Of a DNA stretch of 64,000 nucleotides, positions 41,962 through 53,517 are shown piece by piece. The translations under genes and the position numbers were made by a program. The stretch is from the NCBI GenBank assembly GCA_932521035.1, contig OW051494.1:10154001-10218000 (forward strand). Direction: 5' to 3'. Position 1 is the stretch's first letter. Every line of letters starts with the position of its first letter. This stretch comes from Oscheius dolichura (taxonomy: Eukaryota > Nematoda > Chromadorea > Rhabditida > Rhabditidae). A model generated the notes under the pieces. The model saw only the letters and a list, made by a program, of their open reading frames with translations. It was not told the DNA's origin and ran no database searches.

Positions 41962-43414
41962 CTAAGGATGACAAAATCATGTTCTTTTCCTGTCAGTTTT
42001 CTGGTCGATGGTAAGTTAAACCATATTCGGTTCATATTCCTGTAAACAGTTGGTCGAACAGCGTCGTGGCATTATTCTGGCAGAAAATCGCTTTCATTTT
42101 GTTCTATTCTCTCTTGGGAGTTCTATTCTCTGTTGAGTGTTCTATTCTCTCTTGGGAGAACGTTGTCTTTTATCCCTTCTTATTAAAGCGCTATGGTGTT
42201 TGTCTGTTTGTCTGTCCGATGGGAAAGTGTCCGACGGTAAAGGGATTATTAAATTTCTTAATCCCGGAGCCGCCGCAGGCGGTCGTCGGCAGAAGAGCGG
42301 AAAAGGTCGCCACAGGTCGAAACGGATAATTCTAACAAGACGACAGCCGTAGGCTGCCGAAGGCCCGCTGGTTTATTATTATCTGTTGTCTTAGAAATAG
42401 TTACAAGCCTTTTCAGCACTGCATAACATGGACGATATTGGAAAAAGGAAGTGCAGGAGAAGCGACGTGAGCTCGTCGACGAAGCGCAATCGTGGCGACG
42501 ATGAGTCTGACGACGATTTTGACGCATTTCTGGCTCTTTTCCCAGAAGAGATGAAAAAACGGCTAAGAAATATGAAAAATGCTGAAGAAGGCCCAAGAGA
42601 AGATGTATGTCTTTTTTGCTTATGTTCACTTCGTTTTTTCAGGATTCGCAGTTTCAGGATAGCGAAGGTATTAGTGGGACGGAGGACGACGTTTGTGATA
42701 GTCTTGTCTGCGAGGAGAGGCCAGTGGGGGCTGCAATGGAAGCACTGCAGTTTCTGAATGATCCGGAGAACACTCTTGGATTTGATTTCTTTACCTTCGA
42801 TTGTTCTCCAGTGCCGTCAACAGCTTCTTCTCCTTCTACCCGCTCTCGAGTTGATCCTGGCCCACCTTATGCGGCACAAATGTTAAAGGCACAAGCTAAA
42901 AAAAGGAGTTCATCCGATCTTCGTTCACAGGTTAGTTTACCATATCAAACTATCCTCCCATTTTTAGACTTGTTTCTGAACCTGCGATGTGCTATGAATT
43001 TTTTTTTAAAAAGCATTTAAAATCTGAAGAGACCGACAGTTATTTTTGTTGTAGTTGCCATAAGCAACATAAGGTAACACTGAAACTCACGGTAAGTGTC
43101 GTCCACCCACTTCAACCTCCCTTTCTTCTTGAAATGGCTGCCATTAAACTTCGACCAGAAGATCAATAGCGCCGCGACACTGTTGCGCAAGAAATGAAGA
43201 AGTTCGACAATGACAGAAAATCCATCGATTTCCAGGATGATCACCTCTTCAATTTTCTAGATCGTATCAGTCTATTTCTTTCACGGAAATGCTTTTAATT
43301 GATATTGCTTGTTTTACTATGCTATCCTCAATAAACTTATTTGTACAAAAACCCCTACATACCCGTCCTGAGAACAGAAGTGAGAACTTATTTCCGCGCG
43401 CTTCGCGGGGGGTC
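41786..43414. mobile_element. Element bounded by ~30-bp inverted repeats
   Basis: Left end GCCGCGCCTCGCGGAAATAA continuing GTTCTCAC, and right end, inverted, GTGAGAACTTATTTCCGCGC followed by GCTTCGCGG. Between them lies 1.6 kb with a coding-like stretch (42428-43260). It looks like a DNA-transposon-type unit, class unknown; no transposase signature was recognised. Its left edge is exactly where arm 2 of the segmental duplication ends. Confidence 0.5.
42428..42930 (+). CDS. Unrecognised acidic protein within the 41.8-43.4 kb element
   Basis: Two exons (42428-42604, 42643-42930) join in phase 0 to give about 155 residues up to a GTTAGT donor. N-terminal basic/Ser region (MDDIGKRKCRRSDVSSSTK), acidic stretch (DDESDDDFDAFLALFPEE), later FGFDFF-like and Ser/Pro-rich parts. 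Coding-like sequence continues downstream (EETDSYFCCSCHKQHK, a possible Cys/His cluster), but I cannot join it convincingly. Function unknown. Confidence 0.35.
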
Positions 43415-44677
43415 GAAACGGCTGGTCGGAAATTTAGAAGGCCATTGTGCTGCAGAGCCAGGCGGTGACGGACGTTCGCCGTCAAGCAGCATAACCTTGT
43501 GATTTAGAGTGAAATAGTCGAGGAGACGTTGTGTTCGCAAAATTTGTTCATCTCTTTCCATTTGCCGAACCGATGTGGCAAACTGCTTGCATTTCTGGAT
43601 CCAGGAGAAGAATCGGCTGGACCCCGGTCAGAAAATATTGTATTCTGCCGAACAAGACTATCAGCACTTCGGCAACTACCGCATACTGCAAAAATAAACA
43701 TTAGAAATAGAAGAACGGCTGGTACGCGTACCACCCAAGTTGAATTTCGTTCAAAAAAAGGAAAAAAAAACAGCGCGCCTTTTGGTTATCAACGCAAACA
43801 AAATGAGCAGGCCCGATGCGCAAGGGGAGCAATGCGAGCGATGCGCGCACCGAGTGCCACTTGCCCATTCAGCAGCCGAATCAAAATGAAGTAGCGCAGT
43901 AAAAGTTAAGAAAGTAAACTGAAATTCAGACAAAAGTAACAACCAACCAAACACGAGGATGACTACCGAAGTGACTCCACCCGCAAAACTGTATTTACAG
44001 TAATCTGTCAGAACGAGTACGCTTTCAGACAGCAGATATACTTTTACAAGTCGGCCATCTCATAAAGCCGTCAAATAAAAAAATCAACCATGTTCAGGTC
44101 AGGATAGTCTATCCGCTTCCCAGGCCTTCCTGATCTGAGTCGGTTGGGATAGTTAGCCGGCAAGTTTTGAAGAGATTTAAACTTATAGCAGCAAGGGAAT
44201 TATACAGTTACCTGATCGGGTTATTTTTCCCTGAAAACGGGGTAAACGGGGTTAAGGACTAGCTACAGTAACCCGATCCTGACGACATTTACAATGAAAC
44301 GAGCAGACAAACGAGATGGCACCAGTCTGTAGTTTCCACGTTCTAGGCCCACCAGGCCTTCAAATGCCCAAAACAATTCGAAAAGGCGGGAGAACAAGAA
44401 CGAGCTGATAAGCCGCCCCCTGCCGAGTGCAATCATAATGAAATATGGCCCACTTCCAAAAATATCCATTTGACTGCGATAAATGACGGTTTAGTCACCA
44501 GTCACCAACAGTCTGCAAATAAGGCGGACACCAGCGTTCGTCTCTCGGCCCCCCAGCTCAATAACATAGTCAAGCTGTTTTCTTCCACGTGGATATGATG
44601 TTGAAATGGGAGGGACAGCTTAAAAGGAGGGCAAATGAAAACAAAGCAGAGACTTACCAGGTCAGTTCTATCTTTCG
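43415..44677. other. Intergenic
   Basis: No gene or repeat that I can support. Open frames on both strands lack ATG starts or splice support. Confidence 0.4.
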
Positions 44678-45892
44678 ATGTCTGCTGCTAAACAACTCTT
44701 CTTCCCTGTCCCTTCTGCTCCGCCAAACTATGAGGTACTGAGATTGAGACTCCAGGTTCTTTCTGAGCTCGAAGGAGGTTCAAAAAGCCATTGAAACTTA
44801 AAGAAGATACAGTAACCCACTAATTATTTTCAGGAAGCCACCTGTCTGAACCCTGCTCTTCCCGATTCGGAGCTGCCAACCTACGAAGTAAGTCTTCCTT
44901 CCATTGGGGTACTGTACTATCGGATTCTTCGCTATTTAAGGACTTTTTAGTTCTACGCTTTTAAACTCTGTTAGAATCAAATTAAAACCGTTTCCCACGT
45001 TCGTTTCTCCAGAAGTATAGAGGGGTTTGTGAGCTGAATGAAAGCAGGAGCATTGCAACGCTGAAAATGGCCGAAAACTGTCTGTATCTTCAGTTTGGAT
45101 CAAAAATGCATGGGCGAAACTTTTGCTCCTCATTGTTCTGATCCAACCACGAGTACTGAACAAGTTACACAGAAAACTACGGCTAGATTTTAGGAGAAAG
45201 GCGAATGCTTGATAGAAAAGTTGAAGAAAAGCTTGATTGGTAAATCGAAACGGTCGCCTATTTTGGCCCCTGTTTATTTTTAACCGATAAGAATTTGAGT
45301 TCGGGATATTTTTAGTGGGTGAGAATTTGGTAGTGACGCGCTCGATCACTAGGTACGTGGGAAACACACACTCAGCTCAAAATAGACCACCATAACGATT
45401 CCAAAGCTCGCAATAGGGAGAGCAATACAAGGTGGAAGATGGCTCCTCAAATCCCCCCAGAAGATGAAGTTAGGGCTACTGCAAGCCCATAATCTGCCGT
45501 TTTTTGAACCAGGGCACCTATCAGTCCAATTTTCAAATTTCCAGGAATGCGCCCACTATCCTCCTCCTTCTGCTCCAAAATTCGATCAATCCGAAAAGGA
45601 CGATGCTCTCTCGTCCATCCTGATTCACTCCCCTCCTTTGACGTCACCCTTATCAACAACTCAGAGACCATTACGTCGTGACGACGCAGTGAGAAATGGT
45701 CTTGCCGCCGGCTGCATTCTCCTCTGCAAACAATGTGGTCACTTCGTCCTCCTGGGCTGTTTATCAGTGATGTTATTGGTCCTGGTTGTTTTGGCACTCG
45801 TTTACGAGCAGCTCCTGTACTTTATCGTGGCTGCTAGTGTCACTTTAATTGGGTTCTTGTTATACCAGAACTATTGTAGAAGAGGTTCCTAG
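44678..45892 (+). CDS. Pro-Tyr exon-module two-pass membrane protein 1
   Basis: Exons 44678-44734, 44834-44887 and 45545-45892, all phase 0, give 152 residues. The first two exons are single modules ending in Pro-Tyr-Glu: MSAAKQLFFPVPSAPPNYE and EATCLNPALPDSELPTYE (PPxY and LPxY, classic WW-domain/Nedd4-binding forms). Exon 3 begins ECAHYPPPSAPKFDQ, has a polar region with basic patch, then two membrane spans (LLGCLSVMLLVLVVLALVY; LLYFIVAASVTLIGFLLY) and a short basic end. The N-terminus is probably cytosolic. Sister genes lie at 50986, 52820 and 53913. No known family recognised. Confidence 0.75.
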
Positions 45893-46728
45893 CGGGTATA
45901 CTAGAGAAAAAATGTATTCTACTTATTAATAAGCTATTTTTACTGTATATAAGTGTTGTTTAGACTTATAAATAAAAAAATTAAACTAATATTCTATTCA
46001 AATCTGGAGCGTGGCTCAAATTTCTATTGTAGTCAACCGGGAGACCCTATTTTGCGCCATTGACGACGTTCGGATACCGACCTATTCCATGCGGAAAAAT
46101 TGAGCATAACCCTGAGAATAGTGAGTTTTCAGCCATTTTTAACCGGCCAGATAAATGGAAGAAATGATGACGAAGATGAAGAGTATCAGGAAAGCAGCCA
46201 GCCGCGGACTTTCGCCGTATTCAACTTCTGTTACTGCTCGTCTGTCACCGTGCAGCCGTGCCAAGGACAAACCCCCGAGCCTCACGCCATGAGACTGTAT
46301 GCTCTACTGGATTCGAAATCCTAACCGGCCAGCGACTTCTACCAACAGAAGCGGCAACATCAGCGGTTATGGATGCGGTCTCCCTTTCCCCCTCGACCTG
46401 GCCACCTGGAAAAGTACTGGCCAGCCACCTAGCAGTTCAACAACTCGCGCAGCAACAAGGAACAGGAGGTTGCCCTCGCGCTGATCATGGGAATAAAACT
46501 TGAAACTTGAGAAGCATCGGGTTGGATTCAAGGCTGTTCTATGGGGGATAGAGAGGGTAGAATGTATAGTACATGAATACGGTTGGCGAATACGTTTTCC
46601 TCCATAAAAAGCCGTTTTTATTGAGCGTGCCTATACGCCCTGATCACTGGCTTTTGACCATTTTGTAGAAACGACCTCAAAGTAACATATGAGGTAGAAA
46701 ATGGGCCAGCTCTTTTGATTAGGTGGAT
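45893..46728. other. Intergenic, possible short exon
   Basis: An ATG frame at 46154 (MEEMMTKMKSIRKAAS...) gives 38 codons with a basic/Ser composition. It has a possible acceptor (CCGGCCAG) just upstream, but I cannot complete a gene. Confidence 0.3.
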
Positions 46729-47224
46729 ATGAAGACGGGCTATCGAATGGTACATGGCTTATTCCGTGGTCGCCGAGCCGTTTTTGTCTGCCAGCCGACT
46801 TGCCTCAAGAAGCCATTTTTCTTCGATACCGTAGAACTCCATTTCAAGGTGAGTTTATCTACTTGAACCGTTTAAGGATGCTATTTGCAGTTGGCTTTTT
46901 ATGATAAAATTGACTATGAAATGTGCCTGGCTTATGTTCTCGCTGTGCGCCCATACGATCGTCGTTTAAAGATTCATTTTCACTATAAAGCAGCACATGC
47001 TAATGGGCTATTTTTCAACTACCCAGCTACTGACGCCTTCCTCAAGGTTTTAGCTCTTTTAATATGGTTTATTTGTACATTTTTAGGCTGTAAAAGCAAC
47101 GACTTATGGGAAAATAAAGGGTAAACGAGGGCAAGCTAGCCGGGACAATGTTGTCTTCTTCGCCATTTCATTCATTTCCAATCAATTTCACCCAGTTGAC
47201 CGGAATATTGTCAAATTCCTGTAG
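46729..47224 (+). CDS. Unrecognised 137-residue basic protein, three exons
   Basis: Exons 46729-46848, 46891-47046 and 47087-47224, all phase 0. Reads MKTGYRMVHGLFRGRRAVF, CQPTCLKKPFFFDTVELHFK, then YDKIDYEMCLAYVLAVRPYD, RRLKIHFHYKAAHANGLFF and a basic third exon ending HPVDRNIVKFL. It looks like a small beta-rich soluble domain; there is no membrane segment. The last part of exon 3 lies inside an inverted duplication (47156-47800 with 50030-50699). Family not recognised. Confidence 0.55.
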
Positions 47225-47800
47225 ACGATCGTCAACTCGACAACATTCCGGTCATTTTTCTGCCATTCTGGTCATTCTCGCGTCTTTCTTCTCCTCCGGC
47301 GGCCGGCTTCTACAACCTCTCCCGCCAGGTCGTTTTATTTTCTATTTTCTATCGTAGCCACTAGCTAACCCAATTTTTGCTCAAAAATGGGACTAGAGCC
47401 GGCAAAAGGGACACGTAGCTCAGTGAATCCGCCACTCCTACAGCCCTCCTCCGTGAGCGGTGTCCTGCCCGGTCTTCCCGATGTTCCGGGCTCCTTCAGC
47501 GTCCACAGCGGTGTTTGGTACAGCGCTGATGGGCCCGGACATCGTGAAGGGAAGGCTGGAAGAGCTTGAAAACCAACGGGAGGGAATCATTTGACTAATT
47601 TAATTCAAAATTTGAAGTTTTTGGGGTTATTTAAATTTTCTTGACTTTGCTTGGTTGTTTTATTTTCAGGAATTGGTTCTGATGATGGCGGAGTGGATGG
47701 AGGACCCAGGAGGTTGATTTTCATCTGATTCTCCGAAGTAACTGGATTTTAGAGACTGGAGAGGATAGCAGACGAGAGAGGCGGATTCATAAGAGCTGAA
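47156..47800 (+). repeat. Inverted gene-bearing duplication, arm 1
   Basis: Matches 50030-50699 in reverse orientation over most of its length, with gaps and visible divergence; it is older than the 29.5/40.9 kb pair. Splice sites and the small reading frame in it are kept in both arms. Confidence 0.82.
47387..47717 (+). CDS. Small paralogue A of an inverted pair
   Basis: Exons 47387-47452 and 47670-47717 join in phase 0: MGLEPAKGTRSSVNPPLLQ PSS then ELVLMMAEWMEDPGG, 37 residues. The donor (GTGAGC) and acceptor (TTTTCAG) are conserved in the inverted paralogue. The function is unknown; it may be only the end of a larger transcript. Confidence 0.35.
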
Positions 47801-49597
47801 AGGGAACCAATGTACAGTAACAAGAAAGGTCAATGGACTATTTCAACCGGAAAGCGAAACAATCAAGCAAATGGCGGAAAATGACTGAAGTTGACTAATC
47901 CTTGACCAAATTTCGACGGCTTACTGACTTTACTGACTGCTTTTGTTGATTTCTGGTTCTGGACTTGTAGGTTACTTTGACTAGTGTCGTGTAAGCTATG
48001 TTTTAGCCAGTCTATAGAGCGAGCAAGGCCCATGAAGAAGAAATAGCTGAATAATGAGGAGGCCGTTTGATTCTGGACCATTTTGATCAGCTAAATGGCC
48101 AGGATTAGGATTTATTGACTTCAAAAGGTTGGTTTTTAATTCTAGGATGGAATTCAGTGACCGTATCCACAGGCAGCCTACGCAGCCTGGACAATCTCGA
48201 ATGCATCCTCCATATCTTTTTTACAAAGAGAAAAATAGCTGTAGTGTCTAGTGGAGAGGTTTCCAATGAGTAGAGAGGCCACCCAAGCTTTGTGTAGATA
48301 CGGTCATTGAAGATAGCCTGGATCCTTTCCCAAACTGCTGTTAATAATGGCCATTTTTTCAGATTGCTCATCTCTTCAGTTCCCAGCTGTCTTTAGCACA
48401 GTATCTCGGTTATCTGCCCTACTACAGCCTATTTTTATTCTCGTTGTCGAGTTGGAAGGAAGAAATTGGACAAAAATTCACAAAAGGTTGGTTTTTTGCT
48501 CAATTCTTTAGCATTAAAACTGTCCGTGGAGAGCTGGTCAAGCGTTTTATGGCCGCCTTTCATTTTTCAAATTACTGTAGCCTTGTTGGATACTCGTTTG
48601 TTGGAGGAAAAATGCGATTTTGAACCAAATAAGCCGGCTGTTATGGCAATTTTTGAAAACTGCCCATGCTGCAGCCTGTCCGCGCTCTTCTTGACTATCC
48701 ATGTTATATCCTTTTTTCAGTGCTGGACGTCAATTTTCCTCTCTGTCCCGTCATATTGATGATTGTTGTTTTTCTGGTCGCCCTGATATCCTTCCTGGCC
48801 ATTTTTCGAGTTCTACCGGTCTAAATATGCTCTTTTTTCCGGATGGATGGAATTTGAAATGTTTCTCTAAAGGTTCGTATTTTACCACAATCGTAGCTTG
48901 TAGGATTCTTTTATCAGCGTGGTCTACCGTTTTATTCGTCCTTGTTAGTCTATATCTCGAAAATTCTGTCTAAAAGATCGCGCCACGTTTTTTATGCCTC
49001 CTTTTTCACTTTAAATTATTTTAACGACCGATTTCAGGCTGTTTTGCTCTGGTTAGTGATTGTATTGGTTCATGAAGACTATTGGAACCTCTTTTTCCAA
49101 TCTGTCCCGTCATCCTCCTGGTTCTCCTAGCCCTATTGTCCATTTGCTTTCTTTTGAGGCTGAGTATTCTGCCCAGGTTTGTTTACCGTTTCAATTTTTG
49201 CAGTAGAGAACTAAAAACGGCCAGAAACCATTCCTCTGGTTCTCCTGGTCGTTGCCACATGGTCCTTTCTAATTCTCTCCTGGAATGATAAAGACCTAGA
49301 GCCTTTTCAGGTCTCTTCCTCGTCTCCTCTCGTCCATGTGGCCGCTCGCCGTCTCCAGTCCGGCGTCTCCTCCTCCTCTGGCCCTTTTTCTCGTTTTCTT
49401 TGGGACGCACCACAGGCGTAAAAGCCCTGTTGGTGCGTCACTGTGTGGTTGTTCTTGTTTGATGCCACTTGGCTCGGTATATGGGGATCTCTTCCCGCCG
49501 CGCATCCCGTCAGGCAGTGGCCGCTTGTCCGAAATTCCTGCCTTGCCTGGGCAAGCGGCCATGGAATTTTGAGCAGCGTTAGATTCCACAGATCAAG
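47801..49597. other. Mostly unassigned; tandem membrane-exon remnants
   Basis: Two related hydrophobic exons lie at about 48719-48826 (LDVNFPLCPVILMIVVFLVA) and 49085-49178 (LEPLFPICPVILLVLLALLS), the first after a TTTTTTCAG acceptor. They look like a tandemly duplicated membrane exon. A Ser/Arg-rich frame follows a TTTTCAG at 49311. I cannot build a full gene. A minus-strand ATG frame of 88 codons (48371-48105) is unsupported. Confidence 0.35.
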
Positions 49598-49920
49598 CTA
49601 CCGTATGCTGTCCAGAGCAAAATAGTGGCTCGTTGGGAATACGGCAACATCTCCGTTGATCAAAGGGCGTAACAGTATAAAGAGCGCAATGGTCAATAGC
49701 AAACAGCTTCCAGAGCAAGCCAGCACAATTCCCAGTAGCTCTTGATCAGTAAAATGTAACACTTTTGAAAATCTAATGGCTCTGTTCAATTCCAAGTCCT
49801 ATATGCCTCCCTAAACTCTGTTTCATGGAACGAACTCACATCTTTAGCCAGGGAGCGATATAATTGGATAAAAAGACCGGCAAGAGTTAGAATTCCATTA
49901 AAAAGGGCAAAATCCATCAT
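49598..49920 (-). CDS. Two-pass small membrane protein
   Basis: Exons 49920-49840 and 49798-49598 (minus) join in phase 0 to give 93 residues. Exon 1: MMDFALFNGILTLAGLF then IQLYRSLAKD. Exon 2: polar start, a long membrane span (LLGIVLACSGSCLLLTIALF) and a short tail ending SHYFALDSIR. The 41-bp intron has a GTGAGT donor. Family not recognised. Confidence 0.58.
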
Positions 49921-50029
49921 GTTGTCCGTTATTTTGCCAGATTTTCTTCGCTGTCCGGTTCATGGACTTTGAAATGGACCATTTTCTTCGTTCTCCTTGA
50001 ATTTCTCCCAGTTGGTTGCTTCCCTTCTT

Positions 50030-50699
50030 GTTTGCTAACCTCTACATTCTCTAAAAATCCTGTTATTTCGTAGAAGCTGAAGAATCCCACCTCCTGGGTC
50101 CTCCATACCCCATTGTCCATCCAATTCTTGAAACCAAAGCCTTCTGGTCCATCTCTGCACCATCAGAAGCGGTTCCTGAAAATAAAAAGACAAAGCAGAG
50201 AAGAAAAATTCAAATAAAGGGTAAAAATCGGTTTGAAATTCTATTTTAGCCAAATATTCTCGTCCCGTTGGGTTTCAAGCACTTCCAGTCTTCCCTTCGC
50301 GATGTCCGGGCCCATCAGCGCTGTACCAAACACCGCTGTGGACGCTGAAGAAGCCCGGGACACCAGGAAGACTGGGCAGGACACCGCTCACTATGGAGGG
50401 CTGTAGGAGTGGCGGATTCACTCGGCTACGTGTCCCTTTTGCCGGCTCTAGTCCCATTTTTGAGCAAAAGTAGGGTTAGCCAGTGGCTATGGCAGAAAAT
50501 AGAAAAAAACAACCTGGCGGGAGAGGTTGTAGAATCCGGCCGCCGGAGAAGAAGAAAGACGCGAGAATGACCAGAATGGCAGAAAAATGACCGGAATGTT
50601 GTCGAGTTGACGGTCGTCTACAGGAATTCGACAATATTCCGGTTAACTGGGTGAAATTGACTCCACTGGAAATGGTCAGAATTCAGTGGCGAAGAAGAT
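50030..50699 (-). repeat. Inverted gene-bearing duplication, arm 2
   Basis: Reverse-orientation partner of 47156-47800. The two arms are about 2.2 kb apart. Confidence 0.82.
50035..50457 (-). CDS. Small paralogue B of an inverted pair
   Basis: Exons 50457-50392 and 50175-50035 (minus) join in phase 0 to give 68 residues: MGLEPAKGTRSRVNPPLLQ PSI, then EPLLMVQRWTRRLWFQELDG, QWGMEDPGGGILQLLRNNR and a short end. Its exon 2 is longer than in paralogue A because it lacks the early stop. Function unknown. Confidence 0.4.
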
Positions 50700-50832
50700 A
50701 GAAGCGAAATGATGGCGAATTTTAGCAATAAATTCATGGACTCCTTTCTTTTTGCCATTCCATAGGAGATATTTGCTCCCAATAGAAGAAAGGGTAAGAT
50801 TTGATAACAGCAAGCAAAAAAGCAAAAATATT

Positions 50833-50904
50833 CTCCCCGGCCGGGAATTGAACCCGGGTCTCGCATGTGACAGACGCGGATACTCACCACTATACTACCG
50901 AGGA
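50833..50904 (-). tRNA. tRNA-Asp (GTC)
   Basis: A 72-nt cloverleaf on the minus strand: TCCTCGGTAGTATAGTGG start, anticodon loop CTGTCAC, T arm CCGGGTTCAATTCCCGG, acceptor CCGGGGA(G). A textbook sequence. Confidence 0.96.
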
Positions 50905-50985
50905 CATGGTTGAGTCGTCAAAGGAAGTCAGTTCTACTCTAATTTTAGCTGGAAACCAAATTGAACAACAAATTCGAAATCTTCA

Positions 50986-52233
50986 TCATTTTCCCGTCCA
51001 CAGTTTAGAATATTTCAAGTTAAGAAATAGCATAGCAACAGGCATAGAGAACATTAAAAAGAGGAAGGTTACGGTACTGGAATCTCCTGAATCCGTCGGA
51101 TCTAAGAGTAGCACCAGGGGTTTTGCATAGAAGTAGAGTAATACACCATACATTGAGGTCAAAGTGATAAAAATAAATATCCTGAGGGGTTTTTTGTTAT
51201 TCTTGAAGCAAAAATGTGGTGCAGCTGGTGGAGTTGGTTGAATTGTCGGGGAATTTGGTTGATTCGCGCCGTTTAAACGGCTAGGACTGGAGGAGGAAGG
51301 CGAGGAGGCGGGAGTAACGGTAGGAAGGAAGGGTTCCCGAGGGTGGATAACAATTGTCGGGCCTTCGGAATCCGTGCCCTCGTCTTCTTCGCCTTCAGAT
51401 GCTTCCAAGTGGAAATCTACCGACTGATTGTTATCAGCTGGCTGCTGGAGAGGATGATAAGTCGACTGGGGACCTTCTTCCACTTGGGAGACAGATAGGG
51501 AACCCTGACTTCCTCCAGCCTGCTGTAGGGAGAGGTACGACGCTTGAGAAGCTGTGGCCTCCTGAAAATTACCTTTCTATAACTTTAAAATATCACTGGA
51601 TTTGTTTTACACCGTATGAATTTACAGTATCCCTAATTTCCTGTCAAAATTCCAAATCTGGTCTTCCATAAGCGCGCCCTATGGCTATTTTCCGTCTAGG
51701 AGGCTATTCAACAGCTAATCTTCACCATTTCCGGAATTTTTTCAACTTTTATACGTTTTCTACGTTAAACACGCCTTGAAGATTGTGGTTTTATATCAAA
51801 AAAGCAGGAATTTCTGTTCAAATATAATAGAATCGAGGTAAAATGATCGAAGACAGCTTATTTTGACATGGCGCGCTTACTTTATGCATTTCTCTATAAG
51901 GAAATGGTATGGTATAAAAATAACTACCGTGTGGTGTTTTGAATTATCATACACATCGCTTGAAATCGAATTTACAGTATGAATAAAAGTAAAATGAAGA
52001 AATTAGCTGACTTACTTCATAACTAGGCAGGGGAATAGCTAGAGTCGATGTTGCCCTCAATGGGAGGGATTCTACTTCCTGAAATTAGTTATAACCTATG
52101 TTTAAAGGTAAGAAATTAAAAAGAATAAACTATAACCTACCTCATATGCTGGAGGAGCCAGTCCTGAAAAGCTATGTGACCTTATTCTCAAGCTGGCCCG
52201 TTCCGTATTGTTTCTTCTATTGGGTGGACGCAT
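50986..52233 (-). CDS. Pro-Tyr exon-module two-pass membrane protein 2
   Basis: Minus strand, exons 52233-52141, 52078-52016 and 51561-50986, all phase 0, give 243 residues. Module 1 ends GLAPPAYE, module 2 is EVESLPLRATSTLAIPLPSY E, and exon 3 starts EATASQASYLSLQQAGG. A Ser/Glu-rich linker with an acidic run (EASEGEEDEGTDSEG) and a Pro/Ser stretch follow, then two membrane spans (LRIFIFITLTSMYGVLLYFY; TVTFLFLMFSMPVAMLFLN). Its N-terminus (MRPPNRRNNTERASLRIRS) resembles that of the gene at 52820, its divergent neighbour 587 bp away. Family not recognised. Confidence 0.75.
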
Positions 52234-52819
52234 TTTCGATCAATTTCAGGGAAATTTCACCAGGAAGAAGTCGAAACAATCCTCTAGAAATAGTGAAGAA
52301 AGAGGCCGGAAAAGAGTCGATAAGGAATACTTTTGGCTGGACGCACTGGGGGCTTTTGATAAGGCTGCGCGTGGGAGAGAGGCAAAAGGCGAAAGGCGAC
52401 CAGTCAAGAGGTTAGTCATCTCTGTTTCTTCTTCCTCTTTCGGCACCAAGCTGGTTTCAGGCCGGCATTTTGTCACGCATCTGCTCATAGAGAACCTTGA
52501 CAGGGTCGCTTCCCCCCTCCAGTTGGCATTGAACCGTAGTTTAGCGGGGGGTTCTTCTAATTTTCAAACTTCCTTTCCTTTCGAGACCCACAAAGATCGA
52601 AAAATAATCATTCGCTTCGGGACCAACTGGCGAAACTCCCGTCAAAACCTTGCCTGTTCCTTCCCCGGGATTCATTCCCCCTTCCCCGTTTCAAGCTTCA
52701 TTGATTTCTATGCCCCTTCTTATCTTTTCTGCACGATTCACCCTGCTTTTCAGATTATTGACTCGTTTATTTTCTAGCCTTTTTTCATATTTCTAGCCCA
52801 TTTTTTGAAGGATCTCCTA

Positions 52820-53517
52820 ATGAGAACACCAACAACTAGCCGGGTGGGGAGATATGAACGCTACCGACGGACCAGATCTGTAGGAGCACTGGAGCCACCC
52901 ACTTATGAGGTAGAAAAGGACGACAGATAATAAGAATGTGTTTTAGGAGTCAGAAGAAGCATCCGCACAGTCAGTTTCGAATTTGGAAACTCCCCTTCCC
53001 CCTTATGAGGTAATTTCCCGTTTTATCCTTTTTGCCCCCTGATTATTGCCATTTTTGATATATCCAGGTCTTGTTTTCTTTGTTTTCTAGCGCTTGAAAC
53101 GGCTAGATAGCTCCAAATCCAGGAAAATTCATTTTCTCACTATTTCAGGAAGCCCTACTCCGTTCCACTTCCCTTCACGATCTTCTCCACCAGGATGACC
53201 CAGCCCGTGTTGCTCTACCCACAATCCCAGTCGATTGGAACAGAGCTGGTCCCTCCCTGGAAAACGGTGCAAGACATTTATCCACTTCCAGTACCGATCC
53301 CGACGACACCTGGTTCTCGAAGCTCTGTTATTCCTGCTGTTGTATAGGACTTATTTTGATCATATTTTCAATTTACATGGCCCTAGCTTTTTATTTTGTC
53401 AATCCGAAGAATATTAGAAATGCCTGGGTTATTTTTTCAATTATGTTTTTTATCCCACTAATTATATGTTCCTATCCTTGTGTCATTCCCGGTAAAAGTG
53501 CAGAAAATGAAGATTAA
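52820..53517 (+). CDS. Pro-Tyr exon-module two-pass membrane protein 3
   Basis: Exons 52820-52909, 52947-53009 and 53149-53517, all phase 0, give 173 residues. Module 1: Arg-rich start (GRYERYRRTRSVGAL) ending EPPTYE. Module 2 starts ESEEASAQ and ends ETPLPPYE. Exon 3 starts EALLRSTSLHDLLHQDD, then a polar part, a Cys-rich entry to the membrane (LCYSCCCIGLILIIFSIYMA) and a second span (AWVIFSIMFFIPLIICSY). The short introns in the modules are 37 and 139 bp. Sister to the genes at 44678, 50986 and 53913. Confidence 0.78.

Noticed and set aside
44936-45367. 143-residue minus-strand frame
   Set aside because: It has no ATG start and lies within the last intron of the Pro-Tyr gene at 44678; no splice or composition support.
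48105-48371. 88-codon minus-strand ATG frame
   Set aside because: No splice context, no motif and weak composition. I could not tell it from chance.
50618-50890. Minus-strand frame containing VCHMRDPGSIPGRGEY
   Set aside because: It is translation through the tRNA-Asp gene; similar frames at 58118 read through tRNA-His.
52246-52777. Plus-strand frames of 105-189 residues
   Set aside because: They overlap the first exon of the minus-strand Pro-Tyr gene and the divergent promoter; no ATG context or motif.
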